A stretch of DNA of 64,000 nt from Persicaria tinctoria (taxonomy: Eukaryota > Streptophyta > Magnoliopsida > Caryophyllales > Polygonaceae): the NCBI GenBank assembly GCA_037127255.1, contig JBANSL010000010.1, positions 33,520,120 to 33,584,119 on the forward strand, in the 5' to 3' direction. Below the pieces are notes generated by a model that saw only the letters and a program-made list of their open reading frames with translations, searched no databases and had not been told where the DNA came from. Positions 30,222-41,190 of the stretch are shown here, piece by piece (the first letter of the stretch is position 1; the number at the start of each line of letters is the position of its first letter). The translations under genes and the position numbers were made by a program.

Positions 30222-31518
30222 TGATGAAGGAATTTTCAGTCGTCTTCAATCCTATCAAATAAATCCGACTAACCTAACTAATGTAGTTTGGCAAGTACGG
30301 GTCGATCCCACAGAGAGCCAACGATTTGTATGCAAATCAGAGTGTGTCAATACGAATAAGAAATAAAAAGGGGGGATTTTGATGGTTTGAACTAACTAAT
30401 TAAGAAATAAAATTAAACAAAAGAAACAAACTAAAAATTGATTGAACAAATATGAGGGAAATAGCTAAGGTCAACCAATATCAGCAATCAAGTTTGTTCA
30501 TTGATCATCGAAATCGAATAGATAACTTCCTCTTGAATACTTTGTTGTGGAAAGACTAGGTCTTTTGAATCCAATTCCTTATCGAATCTAGTTAGCAGGA
30601 CAACCAGACCCTGAAAACCCTAACTATCAAACAATCTTGAAACTATCAAGATTCAATTCAATAATCGATTAAGCTTAACGGAAATCAACAAAGACAATCG
30701 ACGCGCACAACCAGTTATTGCGTCAATTGCAAATCAATTCTTTATACAAATCCTTCAATCAACCAGTTTCAGGGATTTATACTTTGCTACTCAAGAATAT
30801 AGATAATTTAACCAGAAATTACCTATACCTAGCTATAGATTATCATGAAAAGACACCAGTTGATCAAGCTAATGAAAATTCATGAAAACCTTAAACATTC
30901 GATGCAAAGAATTGATAATATTGACAGAGGAGAATAAGGATATAGAAATCTCACAATGAAATGATAAACCCGATACTTCGATTAATTTCCCCAAGCAAAA
31001 AGGATTAGTTGTTCATGGTTGAAAAAGAAATCACAAGAGAGACTCCAATTGGCTTCGTACCAATTCTGTTCGTTGTTCCCCCTAAATCCAGTAGAAAAAC
31101 CAAGTATAAGTACGCCCCGATCCAATTGGCCGAGTTATATTCAGCAGCCACATTTCAAGTCCAGATTTCGCTGTTTTCGAAGCCGAATTTGGAAAAGTCG
31201 TAAACACAAAATTTTTAGGTCTTCGAATCCTCTTTCCAACAAGTATAAGTACGCCCCGATCCGATAACTATAGCTTTCGAACGACTCGTTTTAGTGCAGC
31301 GTTGCCAGCTTGGACAGCTCCAATCTATTCTTCTTGTCTATAATCCTCTTGCTCGATGTTAGGCCATTCCCATGTCATCAATTAACTCCACCAATGCCTG
31401 AAAGTATATGCAAACATATGTAGATTCCGACTCACTATGTAATTAACAAAAATACGAAAACTACTCTTATTCATGCACTTTATTATATATAAATCTATCT
31501 AAATGCAATATGTTAACA
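30222..31518 (-). repeat. 5' LTR of Athila-like element
   Basis: It begins (plus reading) TGATGAAGGAATTTTC and includes a duplicated word AGTATAAGTACGCCCCGATCC at about 31,105 and 31,240. The right end is placed near TTAACA at 31,518, just before Copia C sequence resumes at 31,524; this end is uncertain. Confidence 0.6.
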
Positions 31519-31523
31519 CTACC

Positions 31524-31856
31524 TAAGTGTTTCATTTTTAGTTGGCATTAATAAAGCTCAAAATGATGTCTGGATAGTAGATTCAGGGGCAACTGATCAT
31601 ATTGCCTTTGATGTTGATTTATTTTCTGAGATTTCTGATTTGAAACCTCCTATTAAGTTGGGATTACTTGATGAAAATTGTATTTGTGTCGTCAAACAAC
31701 ATGGTACAGTGATATTGAGTAGTGATTTGCTTTTGAGAAATGTATTGTTAGTACCTCCGTTCAAGCACAATCTACTTTCTGTGTCAAAGAGTTTGTTTGA
31801 TCATCAGTTGAGATTCAGTTTTGATGCTTAGTATTGTTGGTTACATGACCTTACAA
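31524..31856 (+). repeat. Right copy of duplicated Copia C protease segment
   Basis: It matches 27,312-27,644 with only a few differences (constant offset of 4,212 bases) and carries the same DSGATDHIA protease motif. Unlike the left copy it continues into the rest of pol. At the left junction, 18 further bases (27,645-27,662) copy 31,771-31,788, joined at an ACAA microhomology. Confidence 0.85.
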
Positions 31857-32753
31857 CTAGAGTTATCCTAGCTAGAGGGACTGAAGATAGAGGCTTATAT
31901 GTTCTCAAGGCTTATGGAGTTGGGAAGAGAATGTTGTTGGATTCTAAATCCTTTAATAATAGTTGTTTCAGTTGTAATAACACGCCATTAATGCATGCCA
32001 GACTTGGATATATGTCCTTTCCTAAATTTCAGCATATCTCTGGTTGTAAGGGTAGTGATGTAAAGGATTTGAATTGTGATACTTGTGATATGACAAAGTT
32101 TCACAAATAACAGTTTGACATATGTGATGCTATTGCTTCTTCTCCTTTTGACCTCATTCATGTGGATGTTTGGGGCTCTTATAGAGTTCAATCTAGATGT
32201 GGTGCTAGATATTATTTTTACGATTCTTGATGATCATACCAGAACTACATGGGTGTACTTAACGCAAGACATGATGCAAGTTCTTAGACTTCTTACAATT
32301 TTTTTGGAAATGGTTGAGATTCAATTTCAAGTTTCAGTTAAGACTGTTAGAAATGACAATGGGACTGAATTCACTCAGAGAGGGTGTATGGATTTGTTAG
32401 CATTTAAAGGCATTGTTCATCAAAGATCTGCCCCAGGGGTTCATGAACAAAATGGTCGTGTGGAAATAAAACACATACGCCTTTTAGAGATTGCTAGAGC
32501 AATCAGATTCCATGCTGGTTTGCCTCAGAAATTTTGGGGAGACTGTGTGCTAAGTGCCACTCATATTATCAACAAAATGCCTTCATCAGTTTTAAGTTGG
32601 AAATCACCTTTTGAGATGTTGTATAAAGTGCAGCCTCAGTATGGTCAGTTGAAGGTAATAGGGTGTCTTTGCTATGCTCTTCAATCCAATAATCACATGG
32701 ATAAGTTGGAGGTCATTGCTCATCGTTGTGTCTTTCTAGAATATCCTCCAGGC
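31857..32753 (+). pseudogene. Copia C pre-integrase and integrase, broken
   Basis: After the protease copy the frame contains a pre-integrase region (stops near 32,108) and integrase at 32,115-32,756 with HTRTTWVYLTQD, KTVRNDNGTEFTQRG (second Asp) and HEQNGRVEIKHIRLLEI (Glu). It ends at a stop at 32,754. Several in-frame stops and shifts make it non-functional. Confidence 0.82.
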
Positions 32754-33044
32754 TAGAAAGCATACAAACTATTTGATCTTGACAGGCAAACTGTCATTAT
32801 TAGCAGGCATGTCAAGTTTGTTAAAAGTGTCTTCCCATTCAAATTACCAAAGCCAGCTTTCGTTCCTTAGCGCTCAACTGAGTTGGTTGATGAGATTGAT
32901 ATCTCTGATTTCTCCATCAGTAATCCTATTGCTCCGGCCACACTCTCTCCTACATCAAGTGATCACTCTTAATCCCTACCTAGTATCAATGATATTGCCA
33001 CTCCTCCTTCTCCTGAGTGTTCACCCTCTCCAAATATTGCTCAT

Positions 33045-34735
33045 GTGGTTCCAAATACTTTAGTTGATCATCACATGTCTCTCAGAAGAGATGTTCACAT
33101 GCCTACCAAGTTAAAAGATTTTATTTGTTCCGGTTTAACTTTGAGAGGTCAGTCTGTATCATCTTCCTCAAAGTCTTTTGTTGTGTTCAATATCCAAAAT
33201 CTATCATATATGTCATCCTATTATGTTCAATCCTTGGCAAACATGTGTGTTGTGTTTGAGCCTAACTCACATACACAAGCTAATGGTATAACTGAATGGG
33301 AAAATGCTATGAAAGCAGAACTGGATGCACTCACCACTAATTATACCTGGAGTGTCACTCCCTTACCTAAGGGCACAAAGGCCATTGGTTGCAACTGGAT
33401 TTTTAAGATCAAACACAGACCTGATGGATCCATTCAGAGATACAAAGCAAGGCTCGTGGCTAAGTGATACAATCAAGTTAAAGATAAAGATTACAAGCAG
33501 ACCTTCTCTCCTGTGGCCAAGTTGTCCACAATTAGGGTGATTTTGGCACTTGTAGCTTGCAAAGGGTGGGTGCTTCATGAACTGGATGTTAATAACACTT
33601 TTCTACATGGATACCTTGATGAGGAAGTGTACATGACACCTCCACCAGGATTCAAGGTACCTTCTGGTCATGTATGCAAACTGCATTGGTCATTGTATAG
33701 TCTGAAACGAGCTAGTAGGCAGTGGAATTATGAACTTACTAAGTTCATGACCAAGCTTGGCTATGTTCAGTCTAGTCATGATTTCTCACTATTTGTCAAG
33801 AAATCTAGTAGCCTTGTGACAATTGCTCTGGTATATGTGGATGACATGCTACTTATGGGCAATTCAAGTGAGGAGATTGGGATGACTAAAGCAACTCTAC
33901 ATAAGGAATTCACTATTAAAGACTTAGGGAAGGCAAGGTATTTTTTAGGAATGGAGATAGCTAGGTCGATCTTCATCTGGAATTTTGCTCAACCAGAGAA
34001 AGTATGTTCTTGGCATACTTTCTAATGCTCATATGGAAGGGTGTAAGCACGCTGAGTTCCCTATGCAACATGGTGTGAAACTTTCAGATAATATTGGTGA
34101 ACCTATTGGTAATCCAGAGGATTATAAAAGATTAGTAGGCATGCTCCTTTACCTGACACTCACTCGGCCAGACATATCATACACGGTAAAACAACTCAGT
34201 TAATTCTTGCTCTACCCTTTGAAACCACACTAGGATGCACTCATGTACCTATTGAGATATCTTAAAGGCAGTTTCAATTATGCATTGTCATATTCTGCAA
34301 CTTCCTCTCTTACTCTCAAGGCATTTATTGATGCAGATTGAGTCAACTGTTTTGATACTGGCCGATCTCTATCTAGGTACTGTGTTTTCCTTGGATCTTC
34401 ATTGGTTTCATGGAAAACTAAGAAGCAGAAAGTGGTATCTAAATCTTCCACTGAAAGTGAGTATAGGAGTATGTCATCTGCAACAAGTGAACTAGTTTGG
34501 CCTCAGGGTATCCTATCTGATCTTGTTGTCGATGTTGTCCTCCCAATTCAGTTGCATATTGTGATAACAAATCCGCTCAACAGCTTGCAGTTAATCCAGT
34601 TTTTCATGAGCGAACCAAGCATATCCGGATTGATGCACATTTCATCAGGGAGATGGTACTCAAGGGTTTCTCACTACCATTCATGTTCCTTCCCATCTAC
34701 AATTGGCGGACATTTTGACTAAGGCATTAGGGGCT
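33045..34735 (+). pseudogene. Copia C RT and RNase H, broken
   Basis: Pieces in different frames: RT N-terminus at 33,270-33,467 (WSVTPLPKGTKAIGCNWIFK, ending at a TGA at 33,465), RT core at 33,513-34,025 (VNNTFLHGYLDEEVYM, LYSLKRASRQWNYEL, YVDDMLLMG, FLGMEIAR), then TLTRPDISYTVKQLS and RNase H at 34,400-34,720 (SWKTKKQKVVSKSSTESEYR). Frame changes lie near 33,970 and 34,330. Stop codons and indels rule out function. Confidence 0.82.
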
Positions 34736-34806
34736 AAGCAGCATGCCTTTCTTCGAGCCAAGCTGGGCCTTGTTCTACCTTAAGTAGGTCCGGCTTGAGG
34801 GGGGTA

Positions 34807-35051
34807 TGTAAGCACATATGATTGTGTTTTACATTGTAAAATGGCTCGGTTGTGTTAGGCTAAGGGTGCAGGGGCATTTTCGTCTTTTCACATGCCTAAC
34901 AAACTCACCTTGTTGCTCAGATTGTATGTTAGGCGGGAGAAGTTGTTTTTCTTCCCGAATTGATTTTGCAACAAATTGAGAGCTTATGGAAGCTTCTTAA
35001 AAGCACTTCCTTCATTTTCTCTCTTCTAATTGTTTAATACTTAATTCCAAA
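34807..35051 (+). repeat. 3' LTR of Copia C
   Basis: It starts TGTAAGCACATA immediately after the polypurine tract GAGGGGGGTA (34,797-34,806). It differs from the 5' LTR at well over ten positions including indels, which points to an old insertion. TTCTT follows at 35,052. Confidence 0.85.
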
Positions 35052-35526
35052 TTCTTGGTTCTCGATAAACCGTTTTCCGAACTATAGGCCGGCCTATATC
35101 TTTAATTTGTTTTCTTCACCATACATTGAACGCAGTTCTATGGATGATTTTCAAAGTCGGAGATCGAATGATGGATGGACGAAAGTGAAGGTAGTGTACG
35201 TGGGTTTTGGAATTTGGCGAAATGTTGACCCAACGGATTAATTTGGTTCTAGTTGATTGACTTACGTGTAAGTTACGTTTGTTGTTATAATATCAAAATA
35301 ACACGAGTGATCTCAATTTGTCCCGTATAAGCCAACTAATACAAGTAAGAAATTTGTTGACCAAAAAAAAATACAAGTAATAAATTTGCATTTGTCATAT
35401 TGTTGACCAAAAGGCTGCTATATGTTTTTATATTATACTATAATACTCTACGAACCGAAAAAAAAATCAAATGACGTAAACTTTGCTGGCTGCTACGACG
35501 AAATTAATCGCCACTAAGTGTATTTA

Positions 35527-35810
35527 GGATGTGTTTGGATTCCAAACACATTATCATTATAATGTAAAATGTTAAGACGGTTTTTTGTTAATAAAAAGTT
35601 TAAGACGTTTAAATTATGATATTTTTGGATTCTACGATATATTAATTAAAATGAAATTATTTTATCTCGATTTATGTGATTATTTGGTTAAATTACGGTT
35701 TTACCTCGGTTTTTATGAGTTTTTTATTTTATTTTATAACCAAACGAACACATAAAACGAGGCAAAATAATTGCATTATAATGAAAATGCAATGAAATCC
35801 AAACACACCC
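35527..35810. mobile_element. Tourist-like MITE (PIF/Harbinger type)
   Basis: Terminal inverted repeats are GGATGTGTTTGGATT on the left and GGGTGTGTTTGGATT (inverse complement) on the right, with TTA at both flanks (35,524-35,526 and 35,811-35,813). It is 284 bp and AT-rich with no ORF. The TTA duplication is typical of PIF/Harbinger MITEs. Confidence 0.8.
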
Positions 35811-35813
35811 TTA

Positions 35814-36393
35814 GTCAGTTGGAAATTATATTACAACTAGAATATTTATATTTCTTGATAAAAAAAATAATATTTATAATTTAACAATTACTGGCCTTTT
35901 CCGATGGTAGTTACTGTTCCTCGCCTTCTTTGTGTCGAGATATCGTGTGAGTCGTCGTTATCTCCCGTGTTCTTGGCATTTGTGGCTCGTCCTACATCTC
36001 CCTCGAATCCTTTACTGACGGACGAGTTTTTCAGTTTGTTTGAGCTTTTTCTTTCATATGTGCTAATTTGTATTTTTAATTAGTTTTTTGACGGTCCGTC
36101 TATCGATTCGTCGGCCTCCCGAACACCAGACTTGTCTGAACTCGAATTCTTACCTAATAAAAAAAAATGGTACCAATCACAAGTTGGTGTAGTAGTATAT
36201 ATAAAATTTAAAAACAACTAAGTTTGAAAATTTTGAAAACTTTAAAGTGCATAAAAATTAAAAATAACTAAATTCCTTCACAATTGACTTGGATTGAAGA
36301 CTTCGAATAGTCAACAAACCAATATTGCAGTCTTCGGGAGTCCTTGAAATTTAATCTTAAAATCAATTATCAATTTAAAATCAAGGGAAATTT
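35814..36393. other. Intergenic, no gene seen
   Basis: AT-rich DNA without a recognisable gene, repeat structure or inverted repeat that I could support. Confidence 0.4.
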
Positions 36394-37060
36394 ACAAAAA
36401 AACCACCCCTTAAATATGGTTGTTTTCACTTAACCACCCCTTAAATTTAAAATTACAGAAAACCACCCTTTAAATGGTTTTTACTTACAACTCATCACCC
36501 CTTCATTTATTTTCATTAATTTATCATTAAATATATTATATTTTAATATCTTTAAACTCAAATTTGATTATAAATATATTCAAAATTTGAGTTTAAATTC
36601 TCGATTATACTTTAGTGATCATTTTATTTATTTTTAAAAAATAAAATAAATAGTTAGTATTTTTCAACTTAAAATATGAGTTTAATCCATTTTATTTGTT
36701 ATATGTAACTTTTTTCTTTAAATTTATCTAAATTTAAAAAAAATTAGGTTATCAATTAATCATATAACTTAAGTATAATTATTAAGATAATAATTGTAGG
36801 CTATATTTATTATTGTTTTTTTTAAATAAATAAAATTATTCCTAAAATATAATCGAGCCCTTAAATTAAAATTTTGAATATATTTATAATCAAATTTAAG
36901 TTTTAAAATATTAAAATATAATATATTTAATAATAAATTAATAAAAATATATGAAGGGGTGATGAGTTGTAAGTAAAAACCATTTAAATGGTGGTTTTCT
37001 GTAATTTTGAATTTAAGGGGTGATTAAGTGAAAACACTCATATTTATGGGTGGTTCAAAG
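36394..37060. mobile_element. Fold-back MITE with about 250-base arms
   Basis: The left arm (about 36,394-36,655) and the right arm (about 36,815-37,058) are inverse complements with scattered mismatches; matching words include aaccacccc, ttttcacttaa, aaattacagaaaaccacc and tttttacttacaactcatcacccc. The spacer is AT-rich. No clear target-site duplication was found. It ends about 160 bases beyond the 3' end of the glucanase gene. Confidence 0.75.
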
Positions 37061-37218
37061 AGTAATTAACCAATGCATATACTTAGTTCATTATATTTGA
37101 CAAATATGTCGTCCTTTCACCCCTCAATATTGTACGTATTTACAAAATAATTAATTAAATAACTATTGCTACATATAGGATAAATACTAATTGATCAATG
37201 TGAAAACTAATTATAATC

Positions 37219-38486
37219 CTAATCGTAACACAAGAACCCAAGAAAATTGGGGACCGTAAAAGCAAGTCCATACTTGTTCTCCTTGGCAGGTGTGAAAAGA
37301 CCAAAATGCCTCTCCACCTCATCTCCTGGTTTGTTATCCTCGTCGTACATGGCGAACAGATACGTCTCGAGAGGCTGCCCCGGCTTCTTCGGCGTCCCAT
37401 TCGCCACGTGTCCGATCAGGTTCTTGTAGTAAGTCCCGGCGTTGGCCTGAGTCGCCGCGTCTGTCCCCTGCGACGGCCACCCGGTCTCGGACACCACAAT
37501 ATCAATCCCGCTGCCGCCGACCTTCTCCATGGCAGCGTAGAAGGAGTCAACGAGGGCATCGAAGAGGTTCTGGTAGGCGAGGCCATTGCCGGAGTCGGTG
37601 AAGACGGTGCCTTGGTTGGTGAAGAGGGCGTACGGGAGGCTGATGCTGCTGCGGTTTCCCATAAGGGTGAAGTAGGGGTAGATGTTGGTCAGGAGAGGGG
37701 CGTCGTTAGATTTCAAGAAGGCAATGATCTGAGGAAAGTAACCGCCGCTCGAAATGAAGACGCTGTTCGATGGCGGGAAGGTGCTGTTCAACGCTGACGA
37801 TTTGATGGCTGTGGATACCTGTCAATTTTTTTTTTTTTAAATTTATTTGAGGTTTTAAACAGATTTGATAACTCGGGAGATTAAAATAGTATTTGATTTG
37901 ATAAACGAGCGAACCTTGATCTGGGCCGCAAGGTTTGAGGCTGCAAGGGCATTTTGGACATTTTGCATGGCAGGGAGCAAATACGGGGCGTTGGAGTCGT
38001 CGGGCATCACCACGTTCCCAACGGCGATGTATTTGATGATGGAGGTGAAGGAAGCCACATTGGTCCGGACCCACTGGCTCGCCGCTGAGGCATTTGTTCC
38101 GAGAGATTGGAGCCTGTCGTTGGGCACGTCGAGGATTAGGGTTATGCCGGATCCCTGGAGGGCCTGGAGGGCGTCTTGGTACGGTGAGTAGAGCCTCATT
38201 TTTGATATCCCGTTCGACTCATAAAGGTTCACCGTGGCTTGTGCTGACGGGAGGTTGTCTCCGTTCCTCCCGAAGCACACCCCTATATTTTGTGCATCTA
38301 CATGTCAAATAAACTTAGTTGGTTAAATTAGAAGATACTTGGCATGTAATTAATATAACACGAAAATATAAATCAAGCTTAATTAGCATTTCGAAATTTT
38401 ACCGGAAAAAAGAAAGGCAGCTTATAAATACCTGTAGGCTTGAGCGAAAGCATGAAGAATGCTACAAGTAGCACGGCAGAAGCCAT
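37219..38486 (-). CDS. GH17 glucan endo-1,3-beta-glucosidase-like, catalytic Glu replaced
   Basis: Three exons: 38,486-38,432, 38,297-37,915 and 37,818-37,219, all GT-AG, giving 345 aa. The N-terminus MASAVLLVAFFMLSLKPTDA is a signal peptide, and the mature start QNIGVCFGRNGDNLPS is classic for secreted plant beta-1,3-glucanases (PR-2 type, apoplast or vacuole, cleaving callose or fungal glucan). Conserved segments are MRLYSPYQDALQAL, LLTNIYPYF, YQNLFDALVDSFY and TYLFAMYDED. The nucleophile Glu is present in VSETGWPS (about residue 257). The acid/base motif, normally VGNE, reads VGNV: codon GTG at 38,013-38,011, residue 114. Hydrolysis is therefore doubtful. The second intron (96 bases, phase 0, between QIK and VSTAI) is extra relative to the usual single intron after the signal peptide. 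No C-terminal CBM43 domain. Confidence 0.92.
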
Positions 38487-39085
38487 TGAAAACGTGGTCG
38501 ATCGCACCTATACCATATAGAGTGTATATATATCAAAACAGATGTATATACAAAGTCTACGTGATGTCTTTATATATATGGTTGATGGTTGATTATGACC
38601 AACAAATTTTTTTAATAAAATAATATATGTGGCTGTGGAAAAGTCACAATGTATATATATATATATACCCTAAGGGTACTTTGTACACAAATCTGAGCCC
38701 TTGATCTATAGTAAATGGAGGGATGGGATGTTGCCACGGTCCCCATGAGTTTAAATAAAAAAATGTTGATAATTAAGCTAAAACTCGTTAAATTAGAGCG
38801 TGTAGCGCGTGGTGGGGGAAATAAAACCCTAAATTCCAAATTGTTTTCTCTGGAGGTGAAGAGATTAGAGAGCCCAGGCGAGGCGGAGAGGTGACGATTC
38901 AGCGAGGAGGCGAGCAACTGATTCTAGGCGGAGGCGAGCAACTGGTTCTGGGCGGAGGCGAGCGGTGGCGGGCCGAGGCGTTGGTTGCCTTCTTCTTCAT
39001 TGTGTGGATCGACTAGGCGGAGTCGAGGATGGTGGTGTCGCGGCAATCTGAGGAACGACGACGGCGGTGAAGGGCGGAAGGGACG
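38487..39085. other. 5' flank of glucanase gene and G-rich repeat stretch
   Basis: 38,487-38,660 is AT-rich and should hold the glucanase promoter (reading leftwards). 38,900-38,975 has a 24-base tandem repeat (GCGAGCAACTG, then ATTCTAGGCGGAG), about two and a half copies. No gene is seen. Confidence 0.45.
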
Positions 39086-39640
39086 GTGGCGGCGACGGTG
39101 GCTATTTCTGACCCAATCCGAACTGGATTTTGGCCGGAGCTGGTTGTTTTTTCCTCCTTCCCCTCAGATCTGGTAGCTTGTGCTCCTTCGTGGATAGTTG
39201 CTGGTTCGAGGTTGATGTTGTTGGTTTGTTCTAGATCCGTTCATTCGGATATGGGTGGCGAAGTGCGGTGGCAATGTGGTGGCAATGGTGGGGTGGACAA
39301 GCGGGATCGAGATGGCGAAAGTGGTTCTGATGGGGACGGCGGAGGAATGGGATCTGATGGGGAAGGAGGCAGAGTTGGAGAAGGGGAGGAGGCATGGGTG
39401 GGTGGGGGTAGGGGTGGTTTCTCCCTCGCGCCGGTGACGCCCCTGTTCACCGCCCCGTGTTCCCTGCCCTCGATATGCTCCAGTCCACAGATCGGTCCTC
39501 GGCGCACTGCACCGACGGTTCTGCTTTTGCCTCACAGGAAGATTCCGCCGGATGTGGACTTGGTGGTTGGTTGCGGCCCCCAGAAGCCCCCTCCACTGCA
39601 CAAATTTGGTGGCTTCTTCCTTGCTACTGGTATTTCATAG
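39086..39640 (+). other. GC-rich open stretch, unrecognised
   Basis: An open frame of 184 codons has a Gly/Asp-rich middle (GGEVRWQCGGNGG, GEGGRVGEGEEA) and no motif I know. An opposing frame is equally open over much of it, so composition may explain both. It is followed by AT-rich DNA. I would not call it a gene without transcripts. Confidence 0.2.
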
Positions 39641-40384
39641 TTTTTGACATTATTTGGGGGAAAACGATAAATTATTCAGATGAATGTATTGATTTTTAAG
39701 TCAAATTAAGTCATAATTTGATTAATTTATTTATCAAATGTTCAAAAGAATATGTCGAATTTTTGTGACTAGTGTTAATGAGTTGGTCAATTATTCGGTG
39801 AAATCCGAGTCATTATTCGTCGATATGAACAACATAAAAAACATCCATCGCACAAGTATAATTACACGGCTACATTATTCGGTGAAATATCAAACAGTAT
39901 TCGGTGAAATATTAAACATTATTCATATAAATCGTAAATATTGTTTAGGGATTTTGGGTTTATTTTATTTGAAATTGTTGAACAAAAAAAACATTATTCG
40001 GTATCATGCGACAAATTATTTAGTAGAATTGATAAAATTTGATCTGAGCTGAATAGAAAAAGATAACATAACATTATTTTTTAGAATGTGAAACATTATT
40101 CGGTGGAATTGGCCAAATTTTCAAAACAACGAATTCATATCCCGAAAAAACACCTGTCAGCCTTTTGAAGGTGGGTCCCACCATTTTTTCATTAAAAAAA
40201 AATAAAACCCTCCAAAAAAAATTGCAAGAGTGGGGTGGAGGTGGGTTACACGCACAAAATAAGAAGTTCGGATTTTTATGGGCAAGTGGGTCCCACTACA
40301 ATAAAAAGAAAAATACGAAAATTCATTTTAATCCTTGCCTTCCATTTCCTCTCCATCAATGGCCAGGATTTGTGCACTAGATAT
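39641..40384. repeat. Irregular ATTATTCGGTG repeats, non-coding
   Basis: The word CATTATTCGGTGAAAT or close variants recurs at least six times between about 39,788 and 40,105 at irregular spacing, in one orientation. At 40,170-40,300 there are two GTGGGTCCCAC palindromes. No gene is seen. Confidence 0.5.
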
Positions 40385-41190
40385 ATTCTAAGGGGTGGAG
40401 AATTTGCAAGGGAAGAAAGAAGACAAGATGAAGAGGAGCCCGACGTCGACTACTGGCCCTCGAAGTCGACCACATGAGATGCTGAAATCCATGCTGGGTT
40501 ACTGGAATGGAGGGAAGAGCGGTCGAAATTCATCCATCACATCGACCACCGATCGAACCCGACACAAGGCACTCAACATCGACTACCTTTAATCAATGTC
40601 GACCTGAGGAAGAAAGCCATGCTGAAGCTAAGGAAGAAGAGGAGGTGTCGACCACACCACCCGAGGTCGACCAACATTGAAGAGCTCTCGACGTCGACCT
40701 GTTCACTCGACGTCGACTGAAGAGCTGTGCGCTGCAGAGACAAGCGGATTTGGGTCGGGTCTATTGGAGATTGCTTAGCCATGTCTATTATTTATTTTTT
40801 CTCCTATGATATTTGTTTCCTTAAGGATAATTTCCACTTCACCTAGGGATTTTATTTAAATAAACATTATTTTAGATAGATATTTCGTATTTTCCTAAGT
40901 AGATAGGATTTATTTTCTTAGTAAGTAAGATTAGAGTTTTATAAATAAAGGCCTAAAGGTGTTAGGCCTAGGGTTTTAATTATCCAAGAACACAAGCAAT
41001 TGTGTACCCCTAGAGTAAATAGTTGGCTGAGAGAGGAAGAGAGGAAGGTTTGGAGGTGGTTTTTCATTGTACTCTTTTGTTCAGTTCAATTCAATTTTAT
41101 GTTTAAGTTTATGATAATGATGTTCGTCGTGATGATAAGTGAGTAATCGTACCACTTCAATGGTCGGGGTGAGCCCGGCAATAGCCAAGA
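40385..41190 (+). repeat. LTR fragment related to the 18.4-20.3 kb solo LTR
   Basis: It shares with the solo LTR a run of GTCGAC-type words (40,440-40,730), a TATAAATA box (about 40,939), and the block GGTCGGGGTGAGCCCGGCAATAGCC at 41,162-41,186. It stops abruptly at about 41,190, where Copia protease sequence in the other orientation begins. Sequence identity is only moderate, so it is a sister family or an old copy. Confidence 0.65.

Larger units (their letters stand above)
27665..31518 (-). mobile_element. Athila-like non-autonomous Gypsy element inside Copia C
   Basis: In minus orientation: 5' LTR about 30,222-31,518, primer-binding site 30,201-30,217 (TGGCGCCGTTGCCGGGG on the minus strand, the tRNA-Asp type used by Athila elements), a 307-aa ORF, then a 3' LTR ending at 27,665. 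Both LTRs end in CTTCATCA on the minus strand. They are almost identical over about 670 bases (27,665-28,335 against 30,222-30,890) and then differ completely on the U3 side. No gag, protease, RT, RNase H or integrase sequence is present. The right boundary is approximate. Confidence 0.7.
25598..35051 (+). mobile_element. Copia LTR retrotransposon C, old, with nested insertion
   Basis: It has short LTRs (about 250 bp) at 25,598-25,849 and 34,807-35,051, an iMet primer-binding site at 25,850-25,862, a polypurine tract GAGGGGGGTA at 34,797-34,806, and flanking TTCTT at 25,593-25,597 and 35,052-35,056. The outer boundary is uncertain by about 2 bases because the LTR ends CCAAA rather than CA. 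The LTRs differ by many substitutions and small indels, and gag-pol is full of stops, so this is the oldest intact-boundary Copia here. An Athila-like element interrupts it at 27,665-31,518. Integrase sequence (EQNGRV, ARAIRFHAGLPQKFWG) resembles the Ale/Retrofit lineage. Confidence 0.85.

Noticed and set aside
38612..38917. 101-aa minus frame upstream of the glucanase
   Set aside because: No motif, AT-repeat tail, and no support for a start; likely promoter DNA.
40293..40320. CACTACAATAAAAAG as the left end of the CACTA element ending at 44,143
   Set aside because: It would force inclusion of unrelated LTR and Copia relics and matches the right terminus poorly after the first bases.
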